In this document: one piece after another, positions 54,531 to 63,604 of the stretch
How the letters are laid out: each line of letters opens with the position of its first letter
How positions within the stretch are numbered: the first letter of the stretch is position 1
Assembly (NCBI RefSeq): GCF_010500915.1
Contig: NZ_JAAAWP010000005.1
Coordinates: 124,001-188,000, forward strand
DNA from: Alteromonas hispanica
GTDB lineage: Bacteria; Pseudomonadota; Gammaproteobacteria; Enterobacterales; Alteromonadaceae
DNA: 64,000 nt
Direction of reading: 5' to 3'
Position numbers and translations under genes: made by a program
The notes under the pieces: model-generated
Seen by the model: only the letters and a program-made list of their open reading frames with translations
Told to the model about the DNA's origin: nothing
The model's database searches: none

Positions 54531-55010
54531 TTCAATTATGCTCAGCCCACGTTTTGCTCGTGTGGCAAAACCAGTGCTGGGTAAAACAAAGCGCAATCGT
54601 AGCTTCAATTCCACAATTGCCTAAGTATTGGTCACAAATGGTAATATCGCCAACAAAGCTACTAAGTTTTTAGATTCGAAAAATGAAGAACTTACGTTTG
54701 AAGGCGTGTGATGGCGCGCAGTTTAATGCGCGGGAGATTTTAAACAACTAGACTAATGACTAATAGCGCTACTTAGTGGTTGGATCAGTGTTTAAAAAAA
54801 TAAAAGAAAGAATACGATTAAAAATTTAAACTCGAAAAATCAGACAATTAGCTAAAACCAGCTATTTTAATAGGGCATCAAAACCCATATGGAAGTATGA
54901 AAAAACATACCAAAAGCCTAACTGACGTATAATGCACTATACGAATACTTCTGGCATATTAAAAAAAGCGGGATATCAAGCTGGCAACAAGCACATAAAC
55001 TACATCCCAC
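54531..55010. other. AT-rich intergenic region
   Basis: These 480 bases hold no protein-like frame. A small hairpin (GTATG with CATAC around AAAAAA near 54895) has no obvious role. The promoter of the porin pair must lie in the right-hand part of the palindrome region or beyond it. Confidence 0.5.
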
Positions 55011-55247
55011 TTAATCATCACCTAGCACACTCGACTCAGCTAACTTAGCAAGCAAATCGACTCTGTCAACTTGTACGTAAACGACACGCAGGCGGTCTTT
55101 TTGACAAACCATTTTGGCGCACCAGTAAGTCGCAGCTAGTGTAATTGATACGCCAACTGCGTTCACCCCGTCACGCCAACCCAGCCGCATCTCCTCAAAG
55201 TTTCCACTCAACAGTGTTAAATCTTGCTGAGTGAAGGACAATGGCAT
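55011..55247 (-). CDS. Possible small protein downstream of the RND pump
   Basis: A 78-residue frame starts at ATG 55247, 23 bases after the RND stop. It contains QQDLTLLSGNFEEMRLGWRDG and VYVQVDRVDLLAKLAESSVLGDD. It has no signal peptide, and no clear ribosome site is visible. It may be cotranscribed with the efflux genes, but I do not recognise it, and it could be a chance frame. Confidence 0.4.
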   Translation of the reverse strand: MPLSFTQQDLTLLSGNFEEMRLGWRDGVNAVGVSITLAATYWCAKMVCQKDRLRVVYVQVDRVDLLAKLAESSVLGDD

Positions 55248-55269
55248 GCTGGGCTATATCGACAGGAAA

Positions 55270-58200
55270 CTATTCAACATCACCCTTTTTGTATGGAATC
55301 TCTTTGTGCAACCGTTCTATCTCTTGAGTGCGCTTAAGCGGTGAACTTGTATTTCTGGCAAGCCAACTGTAAGCCGTTGGTACAACGTACAAGGTCATGA
55401 AGGCCGATACTAAGACACCTGAGAATATCACCATACCTATTACCATTCGGCTTTCTGCGCCAGGCCCGGTGGCAAGAACCAGAGGTAGCGCACTAAACAC
55501 CGTAGTAAAACCTGTCATTACGATAGGACGAAGCCTTTGGGTAGCCGCTCTTTTTAGGGCCTCTTCAAAGGCCATGCCGCTATCGCGAAGCTGGTTCGCA
55601 AATTCAACAATTAAAATACCGTTCTTCGCAGCCAGCCCAATAAGCATGACTAACCCAATCTGACTATATATGTTTATCGTCATGCCCGAGAAAAACAGCC
55701 CAATATAAGCACCTACAAGAGCCAGAGGCACCGTAAGCATAATAACGAGAGGATGCACCCAACTTTCAAATTGTGCGGCCAAAATAAGATAGGTGATTGC
55801 TAATGCAAGCATGAAAACATAAATAAAGGAACTACCGGCTTCTTGATAGAGCTGTGACTCGCCTTTGTAGTCAATGGATACGGTGTCAGGAAGCTCTGTA
55901 CGAACAATGTCTTCTAAATAAGTCAGTGCCTGACCTAGCGTGTAACCCTCGGCTAAGTTTGCCGATATAGTAACAGCGCGCATTCGGTTATAACGGTTTA
56001 GACGAGACGAGGTAGCCTGCTCCTCAAAAGTCAGTAAGTTATCCATAGGAACCAATTCGCCGGTTCTTGACGAACGCACATAGAGGTTTTCTATGCTGTT
56101 TGGGCTTCTAAAGTCGTCTTCAATACCTTCTAAAATAACATCGTATTCCTCTCCTCTATCTAGGAAAGTAGATACTCTGCGCTGACCCAGCATAACTTCT
56201 AAGGTGCCACCGATATCACTAATAGAAACACCGAGATCTGCGGCTCTATCGCGGTTAATGTTAACTAGCAACTGAGGTGACGTTTCTTTGTAATCTGAAT
56301 CTAGTCGAATAAGCCCGGGGTTTTCAGCCGCTTTTTCAAGTACCGTATCTCGCCATGCAACAAGGTTTTCATAGGTATCGCCTTTTAAAACAAATTGCAC
56401 TGGTCTTCCGAACCCGCCCCCAGATACACCACTTCGCATAATCGAAAAGGCTCTTACATCAGGTACCGTAGTTAATTTTTCGCTTAACTCGTCCATAAGT
56501 TCAAAGGTGCTGAAATCTCTTACATCCCAATCTGCTGAACCTACAATGGCAATACCTGCATTGCCACCAAAGCCCGGTGTTCTTACTAGCAAACGATTAA
56601 TTTTACCGCTCTCCCGATAGGGCATTAATATATCTTCAATTTGCTTTAGGTTTTCAGCATTACTTTTAAAACTCGCCCCCTCCTGCGCATTCATAAGAAT
56701 AAAAAAGTTACCCCTATCTTCTTTTGGTACAAACTCGCTGGGCACTTTTTCTGAAAATTGAATAATAGCGATGACTGCAAAAGCGAGTAACAGCAACATT
56801 AATATTGGCTGATGTAAGGTTTTCCCCAAACTTTGAAAATAACGGTTTTCGAGCGCCGAGAAACGCTTATCCATCCAACTTCCGAAACCAGATGCTCGCT
56901 CACGCTTTTTAAGTATTTTCGACGCCATCATAGGTGTTAGCGTTAGGGCAGTGAAACTGGAAAATGCCACAGCGGCAGCAATGGCCAATGCAAATTCAGT
57001 GAATAAACGTCCAATGTTCCCCTCCAAAAACACAAGAGGTACAAATACCGAAATCAGCACCAATGTAGTAGCAATAACGGCGAAACCAACTTCTTTGGCC
57101 CCCCGATAAGCAGCTAAAATAGGGGGCTCGCCCAACTCAATTCTGCGATAGATGTTTTCTAACACCACAATAGCATCGTCTACTACTAGTCCTATGGCCA
57201 GCACCATGGCCAGTAGTGTTAAGAGGTTGATTGAAAACCCAAGGGCATACATAACAATGAATGCAGCAATAAGAGATACCGGAACGGTGACCGCAGGAAT
57301 AAAGGTAGCGCGAACATTCCCCAGAAATAAATAAATCACTACGACCACCATAAGCATAGCAATGGCCAGGGTTTCATAAACCTCATCAATAGAGGCCTCA
57401 ATGAAAACCGAGGAGTCGTAGCTAGGTACAATAAAAATGTTATCTGGCAGCGATGCCTCTATTTTTGCTATTTGTGCCTTTGCCGCACGTGCCACTTCAA
57501 GGGTATTCGATTTAGATTGCTTGATAATGCCAAGACCAATCATGTTTACGCCGTCGCCGCGAAACTCGGTCTCATCATCTTCTGCGGTTAACTCAACATT
57601 GGCTATTTCGCCTAGTCGCACCAGATAGCCGTTATCGCCTACCGCCACAGTGAGGGCAGCAAAATCTTCAGGGGTTAAAAAGGTTCGGGCTACCCTTACT
57701 TCAAAATCACGGTCGACAGACTCAACTTCGCCGGCGGGCAGTTCAACGTTTTCTGCGCGAATAACTTGCTCTACATCGCTAACGGTAATGCCCCGGGCAG
57801 ACATAGCGGTTCTATCTAAAAACACTTTCATGGCATAGCGGCGACCACCACCAATTTGCACCCGCGCAACGCCATCAACAATGGAAAGCCTATCAACGAG
57901 GAAGCGCTCTGCGTAGTCGGTCAATTCCATTGTGTTTAGGTTTGTACTTCTCAGGTTGTACCACACCACGGCGCTTTCATCGGAGTTAGCCTTTGACACT
58001 TCAGGTGGATCTGCTTGGTCCGGTAGATTATTTAATGCGCGACTCACGCGCTCCCTTACATCATTGGCCGCAGCATCAATATCGCGAGAAAGCTTAAATT
58101 CAATTGTGATGTCAGAACGACCGTTGCGCGAAGTAGAGGTAACGTTTTTTATACCCTCTATACCCGATATACGGTCTTCTAGAAGTTGGGTTATTCGAGT

Positions 58201-58380
58201 TTCAACAATATTTGCCGATGCACCAGCATAGGTGGTATTCACCGACACTATGGGTGGATCGATATCGGGGTATTCACGAAGTGACAGCATAGAAATAGCA
58301 ACAACGCCAAATATCACTAACAGTAAATTGATAACCGTTGCAAAAACGGGGCGCTTAACTGAAACGTCAGACAATAACAT
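55270..58380 (-). CDS. RND efflux transporter inner-membrane subunit
   Basis: The product has 1036 residues, the normal size of HAE1/AcrB-type pumps. Two six-helix bundles surround periplasmic loops. Visible motifs are MLLSDVSVKRPVFATVINLLLV-type N-terminus, DPPIVSVNTTYAGASANIVET, IGLVVDDAIVVLENIYRRIELG (with the proton-relay Asp pair), and FMTLYVVPTAYSWLARN at the end. It expels drugs or bile-like compounds using proton force. It follows the periplasmic adaptor gene by 11 bases; no TolC-type gene is near, so the outer-membrane channel must be shared. Confidence 0.94.
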   Translation of the reverse strand: MLLSDVSVKRPVFATVINLLLVIFGVVAISMLSLREYPDIDPPIVSVNTTYAGASANIVETRITQLLEDRISGIEGIKNVTSTSRNGRSDITIEFKLSRDIDAAANDVRERVSRALNNLPDQADPPEVSKANSDESAVVWYNLRSTNLNTMELTDYAERFLVDRLSIVDGVARVQIGGGRRYAMKVFLDRTAMSARGITVSDVEQVIRAENVELPAGEVESVDRDFEVRVARTFLTPEDFAALTVAVGDNGYLVRLGEIANVELTAEDDETEFRGDGVNMIGLGIIKQSKSNTLEVARAAKAQIAKIEASLPDNIFIVPSYDSSVFIEASIDEVYETLAIAMLMVVVVIYLFLGNVRATFIPAVTVPVSLIAAFIVMYALGFSINLLTLLAMVLAIGLVVDDAIVVLENIYRRIELGEPPILAAYRGAKEVGFAVIATTLVLISVFVPLVFLEGNIGRLFTEFALAIAAAVAFSSFTALTLTPMMASKILKKRERASGFGSWMDKRFSALENRYFQSLGKTLHQPILMLLLLAFAVIAIIQFSEKVPSEFVPKEDRGNFFILMNAQEGASFKSNAENLKQIEDILMPYRESGKINRLLVRTPGFGGNAGIAIVGSADWDVRDFSTFELMDELSEKLTTVPDVRAFSIMRSGVSGGGFGRPVQFVLKGDTYENLVAWRDTVLEKAAENPGLIRLDSDYKETSPQLLVNINRDRAADLGVSISDIGGTLEVMLGQRRVSTFLDRGEEYDVILEGIEDDFRSPNSIENLYVRSSRTGELVPMDNLLTFEEQATSSRLNRYNRMRAVTISANLAEGYTLGQALTYLEDIVRTELPDTVSIDYKGESQLYQEAGSSFIYVFMLALAITYLILAAQFESWVHPLVIMLTVPLALVGAYIGLFFSGMTINIYSQIGLVMLIGLAAKNGILIVEFANQLRDSGMAFEEALKRAATQRLRPIVMTGFTTVFSALPLVLATGPGAESRMVIGMVIFSGVLVSAFMTLYVVPTAYSWLARNTSSPLKRTQEIERLHKEIPYKKGDVE

Positions 58381-58391
58381 GGTGCGCCGCC

Positions 58392-59441
58392 CTATCGATT
58401 AAGTACGTTGACTGGAGATTGGTCACGCACACGCAGCGTACCTTCGGTAATAACTTCATCACCTTCACTTACACCTTTGATTATCTGGACTATGCCTGGC
58501 CTTCTCTCCCCAATAACCACTTCTGTTTGGTGCGCCACATCGTCTTTAACCACATAAACAAATTGCTTATCTTGTACGGGAACCAGTGCTTTTTCTGGAA
58601 GAACGAGAGTGTTTAAAACACGCTTTTCTACTGTAACGGTTAGCAGCATACCTGGGCGTAAACGGTTGTCTTTATTCTTTATGACTGCTCGCACATTAAT
58701 GGCGCGGATCACGGGGTCTAATCTGGTGTCGACATTACTAATAACGCCTTCGAACTCTACGCCTGGATAAGCAATTGAAGTTGCAGTTAACCGCTGGCCT
58801 GCTGCAACACTCGCTAAATGCGTTTCTGCAACACTAAAGTCAACTTTTACCACGCTGATGTCGTCTAACGTAGTAATAGTATTTCCAGGCTGGATAAGTG
58901 AGCCTTTACTGATCATTCTATTGCCAAGCAAACCACTAAAAGGAGCGCGAACCTGCAAGTCGTCTAACTGTGCTTTTGCGATATCTAGCTGAGCTTCTAA
59001 CGCTTTTACGCGGGCTTGTTGTTCGTCTAAAAGCTGCTCAGAGGTAGCATTGGTTTGGCGTAAATCAGCTATTCGGGTGAATTGTCTTTTTGCTTCAACA
59101 ATATTGGCCTTGAGTTCTTCAACACGCGCGAGTTCTTCCGAGTTATTAAGCTGAACAAGTACTGTGCCTGCGTCAACTTTATCACCGTCTTCAAAATTGA
59201 TACTGGCTATCGTTTCTGTAACTTGGGCAGTGATGTTTACCGATTCGTTCGCCACCGCGGTGCCTAGCGACTCTATGGTAATGGGTAATGCTTGTGTACT
59301 CGCCAATGCCGTTTTGACCGGCGTGGCCTTTGCTGCATTTTGTTGCTCAGCACTTTCTTCGGGTAAATTAAGATAGACAACAATGCCGGCCAGTAGGGCA
59401 ACACCAATGAGTAGTGGAGATAAAGAAAAACGTGAAGACAT
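58392..59441 (-). CDS. RND periplasmic adaptor (membrane fusion) protein
   Basis: From ATG 59441 (ribosome site GGAAAGG) the product has 349 residues. One N-terminal membrane helix anchors it. It has a biotinyl-lipoyl half (ANESVNITAQVTETIASINFEDGDKVDAGTVLVQL in pieces), a coiled coil (about 105-165), and the returning half VRAPFSGLLGNRMISKGSLIQPG, followed by beta-barrel parts. This matches the HlyD/AcrA type that connects the pump to a TolC channel. The frame extends to TTG 59501 but the strong ribosome site favours 59441. It is divergent from the Nudix gene. Confidence 0.93.
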   Translation of the reverse strand: MSSRFSLSPLLIGVALLAGIVVYLNLPEESAEQQNAAKATPVKTALASTQALPITIESLGTAVANESVNITAQVTETIASINFEDGDKVDAGTVLVQLNNSEELARVEELKANIVEAKRQFTRIADLRQTNATSEQLLDEQQARVKALEAQLDIAKAQLDDLQVRAPFSGLLGNRMISKGSLIQPGNTITTLDDISVVKVDFSVAETHLASVAAGQRLTATSIAYPGVEFEGVISNVDTRLDPVIRAINVRAVIKNKDNRLRPGMLLTVTVEKRVLNTLVLPEKALVPVQDKQFVYVVKDDVAHQTEVVIGERRPGIVQIIKGVSEGDEVITEGTLRVRDQSPVNVLNR

Positions 59442-59654
59442 AACCTTTCCTATAGGTAAAATAACGCCTTGTGATAAAGTAGTTTGCGAAGTGGTTGCCA
59501 ATTTTAGTAAAAAGCACTCTATTCACATTCGGCTACGCATCTCAAACACCTTCTCCAATATGCACCCTAGGCACGTTTTGGTGCAAGGCGCGAGCGGTGG
59601 TTTTGTGGCGCTATTACTTGTTTTTATTTTAATAAGGGTATTCTACCTTTTTCG

Positions 59655-60191
59655 ATGACTTTCTATTTTCGCTTATCAGCTATTTTGGCACTTTTAACGC
59701 TTTTTGCCTGCTCGGACTCTACTCCTAGCCAACCCGCTTGTAGACAATCAACGCAATTGAGTACTGAAACTGCCCAACCGCAAAATAATACCGTCAACTC
59801 AAACGCCGCAGCCTGCCTTGTGAAAATTCAAAATAAAGTGTTACTTATTAGGCATCGGCTAACCGGCAAACTTGATTTTCCTGGAGGTGGGGTCGATAAG
59901 GATGAATCTTTGTCTTGTGCCGCTCATAGAGAAACCTGGGAAGAAACCGGTTTTAATGTTTTTGTTCGCAAACACTTGCTCACAACCCGGCGGGGTCTCT
60001 CGGTATTTGCCTGCGACCTGGATGCAGGAGTTGGCGCTTTTCCCGATAATTTTTCACCACCGGCATGGGCTAAAATTGAGGTAACGGCTGTAGAAAAAAT
60101 TGACCCCTTTGTTATAGAACATAACGCAATGCGATTCCCAGACGATTTAGTTTCACTTAGAGATGGTTTTATTGCATTTACGCCACAGTAA
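59655..60191 (+). CDS. Exported Nudix hydrolase lipoprotein
   Basis: The product has 178 residues with a lipoprotein signal and lipobox LFAC (Cys19), a Ser/Thr/Gln-rich linker and a Nudix domain. The Nudix box GGGVDKDESLSCAAHRETWEETGFNV is present in pieces, with all Gx5Ex7REUxEExG residues correct. Nudix enzymes hydrolyse nucleoside-diphosphate-X compounds and normally work in the cytosol. This one should be anchored to the periplasmic face of a membrane, which suggests action on extracytoplasmic nucleotides or diphosphate sugars (inference). It is divergent from the RND adaptor gene. Start ATG 59655. Confidence 0.84.
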   Translation: MTFYFRLSAILALLTLFACSDSTPSQPACRQSTQLSTETAQPQNNTVNSNAAACLVKIQNKVLLIRHRLTGKLDFPGGGVDKDESLSCAAHRETWEETGFNVFVRKHLLTTRRGLSVFACDLDAGVGAFPDNFSPPAWAKIEVTAVEKIDPFVIEHNAMRFPDDLVSLRDGFIAFTPQ

Positions 60192-60392
60192 ACGGGCAAA
60201 AATCGGTATTAGCATATCTTTGCGCTGAATATATGTCAGCCATATGTATCAAAACGGCTATATATGCTTGTGATTCAAAATCCAAAGAAGTTCTGGCTTT
60301 TGATAAATAGCCTGAACTGGTAATCTTTGCGGTACGGTTAAAGCGATTCTATGGCTGTGCCTTGTATTTGTAATTCACATTCGCTTTCAACG

Positions 60393-60423
60393 CCCTGCAC
60401 TACTTTTTCTACCAAGTGCAGGG
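60393..60423. repeat. Leader inverted repeat before the class II aldolase gene
   Basis: The 9-bp perfect arms CCCTGCACT and AGTGCAGGG enclose a 13-nt loop, 12 bases upstream of the ribosome site AAGGAG. It may be a leader hairpin or operator. Confidence 0.7.
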
Positions 60424-60447
60424 ATAAGATTACCCAAGGAGTAAAGC

Positions 60448-61215
60448 GTGTTTTCACTACCGCCTCAAAGTCTTAAAAATTCTGTTTCAGAACAAGAATG
60501 GCAAACCCGAGTGGATCTTGCAGCCTGCTATCGCCTGGTAGCAGATATGCGCTGGGGCGACCTCATTTATACGCATATTTCAGCCAAAGTGCCGGGAACA
60601 GAACATTACTTGGTGAATGCGTTTGGTTTAGGCTTCGACGAGGTGACGGCTTCTAATCTCGTTAAAGTAGACCTAGACGGTAACATTCTCGATGATACAC
60701 CTTATGGAATAAACCCTGCGGGCTTCACTATTCATAGCGCTATTCATGAAGTGCGTCACGATGCAAAATGCGTAATTCATTTGCATACATTGGCCACCAT
60801 TTCAGTTGCCTCGGTGAAAGGTGGCTTAAAACCTTGGAGCCAGTATTCTTTATTTTCTCTTCCATCGCTGTCCTATCATAAATATGAAGGACTGGCTGTT
60901 GATGACCAAGAAAGAAAGCGTCTGCAAGAGGATTTAGGCGATACTAACCATATGTTATTGCCCAATCATGGCGGCCTTACTCTAGGCCCCACCGTAGGTG
61001 ACGCGTTTATGCGATTTTATGATTTACAAAGAGCATGTGAAATTCAACTTGCGCTGATGCAGTCTAATGAAGAAGTGATTGAGATCCCTCAACCCATTAT
61101 CGACGGTATATATGAGCAAGCGAGCATTGTTCACAGCGGAGAGACAGGTGGCCAAAAAGCATGGCCAGCGATGCTTAGAAAAGCCTACAAATTAGATCCA
61201 AGCTTCTGTGAATAA
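60448..61215 (+). CDS. Class II aldolase/adducin family protein
   Basis: The product has 255 residues and starts at GTG with a good ribosome site AAGGAG. The aldolase II fold shows TRVDLAACYRLVADMRWGDLIYTHISAKVPG, then HLHTLATISVASVKGG with metal-binding His residues near 113-115, and NHGGLTLGPTVGDAFMRFYDL. Enzymes of this family cleave or epimerise phosphorylated sugars, but members also act on other substrates. It begins a plus-strand pair with the enolase-superfamily gene 180 bases further on. The substrate is not inferred from sequence alone. Confidence 0.85.
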   Translation: MFSLPPQSLKNSVSEQEWQTRVDLAACYRLVADMRWGDLIYTHISAKVPGTEHYLVNAFGLGFDEVTASNLVKVDLDGNILDDTPYGINPAGFTIHSAIHEVRHDAKCVIHLHTLATISVASVKGGLKPWSQYSLFSLPSLSYHKYEGLAVDDQERKRLQEDLGDTNHMLLPNHGGLTLGPTVGDAFMRFYDLQRACEIQLALMQSNEEVIEIPQPIIDGIYEQASIVHSGETGGQKAWPAMLRKAYKLDPSFCE

Positions 61216-61395
61216 TGCGTCTTTGTGATTACAAGGCTATTTCTCATCACAAAAAGCTATCTTGTTATCACAAAATAACAGGCAGGGAAAAGGCGAGGCA
61301 GTTAAAAAAGTACGAGTTGGCGCTCTGACATTTAAGGTAGGTTTCCGTAGGGAAATCCTCAAAATTGACTTAAAACACGGAATTGAACATAAACT

Positions 61396-62580
61396 ATGAA
61401 AGTGACCAAAGTAGAAATATTCGACATTCAATGTCCAAAACGCCCACAGTGGAACCCTGTATTTGTAAGAGTTTATACCGACGAGGGAATTACCGGTGTG
61501 GGTGAAGCGGGTCTTGCTTACGACTGGGGACACAGCGCTGCTGCTCACATGGTAAAAGAAATTGCTGAGGCATTGCTCATTGGCTTTAATCCTTTTCAAA
61601 CCGAACTATTATGGTCACGCATGCTACGTGAAGGTTTCTGGGGGTTAGGCGGCGGCCCTGTTTTTTATTCTGCAATGAGTGCCATAGATACCGCGCTTTG
61701 GGATATCAAAGGGAAAGCACTAGGCTTACCGGTATACGAACTGCTAGGTGGAAAAACAAACGGCAAACTGCGTAGCTATGCCAGTCAGTTACAGTTTGAC
61801 TGGGATAAGGAAGTTACAAAACTGAACGACCCTGCCGATTACGCTCGCGCGACAGAGAAAGCGCTTAAAGACGGTTACGATGCGGTTAAAGTCGACCCCA
61901 TTGTTTATGACAAAGATGGCAACACCCATTTCGACAGAACTAAGTTGTTTACTAAGCCAGAACTCAAGCTATTTAGAGCCCGCCTACAGGCAATGCGCGA
62001 TGTTATGGGTGACGATGGCGATATTATCTTCGAGTGTCATAGCTTACTAGGCGCTTCTACTGCCATTCAGCTAGGTAGTATCGTAGAGGATATTGGCTGC
62101 TTGTATTACGAAGAGCCTGTGAACTACTTAAACTCAAAGCTTCACGATAAAGTTGCCAAGAACGTAAATGTGCCTATTGCTGGCGGCGAGCGTTTGTATC
62201 ATCGCTGGGATGTTCGCCCTTATCTTGAAGATCAGTCTATTGACGTACTGCAACCAGATGTCGGTCTTTGTGGCGGCTTCACCGAAGCGAAAAAGGTGTG
62301 CGATTATGCTGACATTTACGATGTGCGTATTCAGGCCCATGTTTGTGGCGGCCCAGTAGCAACCGCTGCCAGCTTACATCTTGAGACCGCAATACCGAAC
62401 TTTTTAATTCACGAGCATCACACCTACGCCATAAAAGAGTGGAATAGAGAGTTGTGTATTCAAGATCCTCAGCCAGTGAACGGATTCATTGAAGCACCAG
62501 ATACGCCAGGGATCGGAATCGATTTGAATGATGAAGTTGTGTATCGCTCGCCACATATGACGGTTACCGAGCTAAAATAG
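61396..62580 (+). CDS. Enolase-superfamily sugar-acid dehydratase (mandelate racemase family)
   Basis: The product has 394 residues. An N-terminal capping domain (KVTKVEIFDIQCPKRPQWNPVFVRVYTDEGITGVGEAGLAY in pieces) is followed by a TIM barrel. Metal-binding acids lie in DIIFECH, LYYEEPVNY and IAGGERLYHRWD, and a likely base is His in RIQAHVCGGPVA. This pattern resembles galactonate or mannonate dehydratases of the superfamily. It acts on a sugar acid to form a 2-keto-3-deoxy product. The neighbours (class II aldolase, lactonase-like amidohydrolase, SDR) support a sugar-acid route. The exact substrate is not clear. Confidence 0.85.
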   Translation: MKVTKVEIFDIQCPKRPQWNPVFVRVYTDEGITGVGEAGLAYDWGHSAAAHMVKEIAEALLIGFNPFQTELLWSRMLREGFWGLGGGPVFYSAMSAIDTALWDIKGKALGLPVYELLGGKTNGKLRSYASQLQFDWDKEVTKLNDPADYARATEKALKDGYDAVKVDPIVYDKDGNTHFDRTKLFTKPELKLFRARLQAMRDVMGDDGDIIFECHSLLGASTAIQLGSIVEDIGCLYYEEPVNYLNSKLHDKVAKNVNVPIAGGERLYHRWDVRPYLEDQSIDVLQPDVGLCGGFTEAKKVCDYADIYDVRIQAHVCGGPVATAASLHLETAIPNFLIHEHHTYAIKEWNRELCIQDPQPVNGFIEAPDTPGIGIDLNDEVVYRSPHMTVTELK

Positions 62581-62606
62581 TTATTACCTTTAAAACAGGC
62601 ATCTTA

Positions 62607-62642
62607 AAAGCGAAGTGGTACATTGCGTTGCCACTTTGCTTT
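62607..62642. terminator. Bidirectional hairpin between the dehydratase and amidohydrolase genes
   Basis: AAAGCGAAGTGG pairs with CCACTTTGCTTT (one G-T pair) around a 12-nt loop, between convergent genes. Confidence 0.7.
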
Positions 62643-62669
62643 CAATTCACCGGCTCTTATTAGCGCGTG

Positions 62670-63548
62670 TTATTCTTCAAAATCTTGCGGAGTAAATTTG
62701 TACCAGCGATAAGCATTGCTATATCGTAACTGCTCGGCTGTTTGGCGATCGAAGCGCTTTAATAACCTGTCGTAGCCACGAAGAAGCGCTGAATAAGGCA
62801 TTCTTAAGTTACATAGCGGAAAATTACTTGCCAACATAAGCTTACTTAAAGGTACACTTTCGATAACATCACAAAGTACCCCATGCGCATACTGCCACGA
62901 CCACTGCCTCTCCTGCATCTCCATACCAGAAAATTTAAATGCCAACTTATTGTGCTGCCCAAGCTCTCGCAAATGATGCTGCCAATGTTTATAAGCAAGA
63001 TTGGCTCTGCTAGAGGGCGCAATTCCAACATGATTTACCACAACTGTGAGGTGTGGCACTTGCTCAAGTACTTTAACTAATGCACTGACGCTTGCCGTGT
63101 CGGTTAAATCTAACTGAGCATCAAAAGAAAGCTGGTGCTGCGCCATGTATTTAAATGTGTGTAAAGCTTTTGGCGAACGCAAAATGGTTTGTGCACCGTC
63201 ATCGAGAATATGGCGTAACCCGACGACGGAGTGAAAGCGGACCAGCCTATTGATATCTGCTTGCGCTGAATTTGCGGTTAAATGAATATTGGCAACGCTG
63301 CGAAATGGCCCTTTGCAGTGCTGCTCTAAAAATTGTACTTCCCGCCAAGGATGATGGTTATCAAACCCAGCTTCTATATGCACAAACCCTGCGATCAGGT
63401 TTCGGTTTCCTTCGTACAGCTCAGGCTCTAAGGTAGTTTGATTTATTACTGCCTTGTCGCTCCAGAACGGCGGGTTTTCAGGCTTTAGCCATGCATAATG
63501 TCCGTGGGCTAGTGCAAAAAGGTGGATGTGTGGATCAATCCATTTCAT
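62670..63548 (-). CDS. Amidohydrolase, lactonase-like (L-fuconolactonase family)
   Basis: From ATG 63548 (ribosome site GGGGAAG) the product has 292 residues. It is an amidohydrolase 2 family TIM barrel: MKWIDPHIHLF at the start, VAGFVHIEAGF-type IAGFVHIEAGFDNHHPWREV, VVGLRHILDD, VVNHVGI, LAFKFSGMEM and LMLASNFPLC. The metal sites of the two HxH-type residues are present. These proteins hydrolyse sugar lactones to acids, fitting a position before a sugar-acid dehydratase. The frame is open to 63605 with a second possible ATG at 63569. Confidence 0.83.
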   Translation of the reverse strand: MKWIDPHIHLFALAHGHYAWLKPENPPFWSDKAVINQTTLEPELYEGNRNLIAGFVHIEAGFDNHHPWREVQFLEQHCKGPFRSVANIHLTANSAQADINRLVRFHSVVGLRHILDDGAQTILRSPKALHTFKYMAQHQLSFDAQLDLTDTASVSALVKVLEQVPHLTVVVNHVGIAPSSRANLAYKHWQHHLRELGQHNKLAFKFSGMEMQERQWSWQYAHGVLCDVIESVPLSKLMLASNFPLCNLRMPYSALLRGYDRLLKRFDRQTAEQLRYSNAYRWYKFTPQDFEE

Positions 63549-63604
63549 ATCTTCTTCCCCTCTTTTCATACTCAGCCTAACAGCATTATGATGATTCATA
63601 TTCA

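Noticed and set aside
54531-54700. Search for a Pho box before the porin and short PstS-like genes
   Set aside because: No TGTCA pair with 11-base spacing was found, so regulation by PhoB is not supported there.
54895-54911. Small GTATG/CATAC hairpin in an intergenic region
   Set aside because: The stem is only 5 bp and AT-rich, expected by chance, with no T run or neighbouring gene end.
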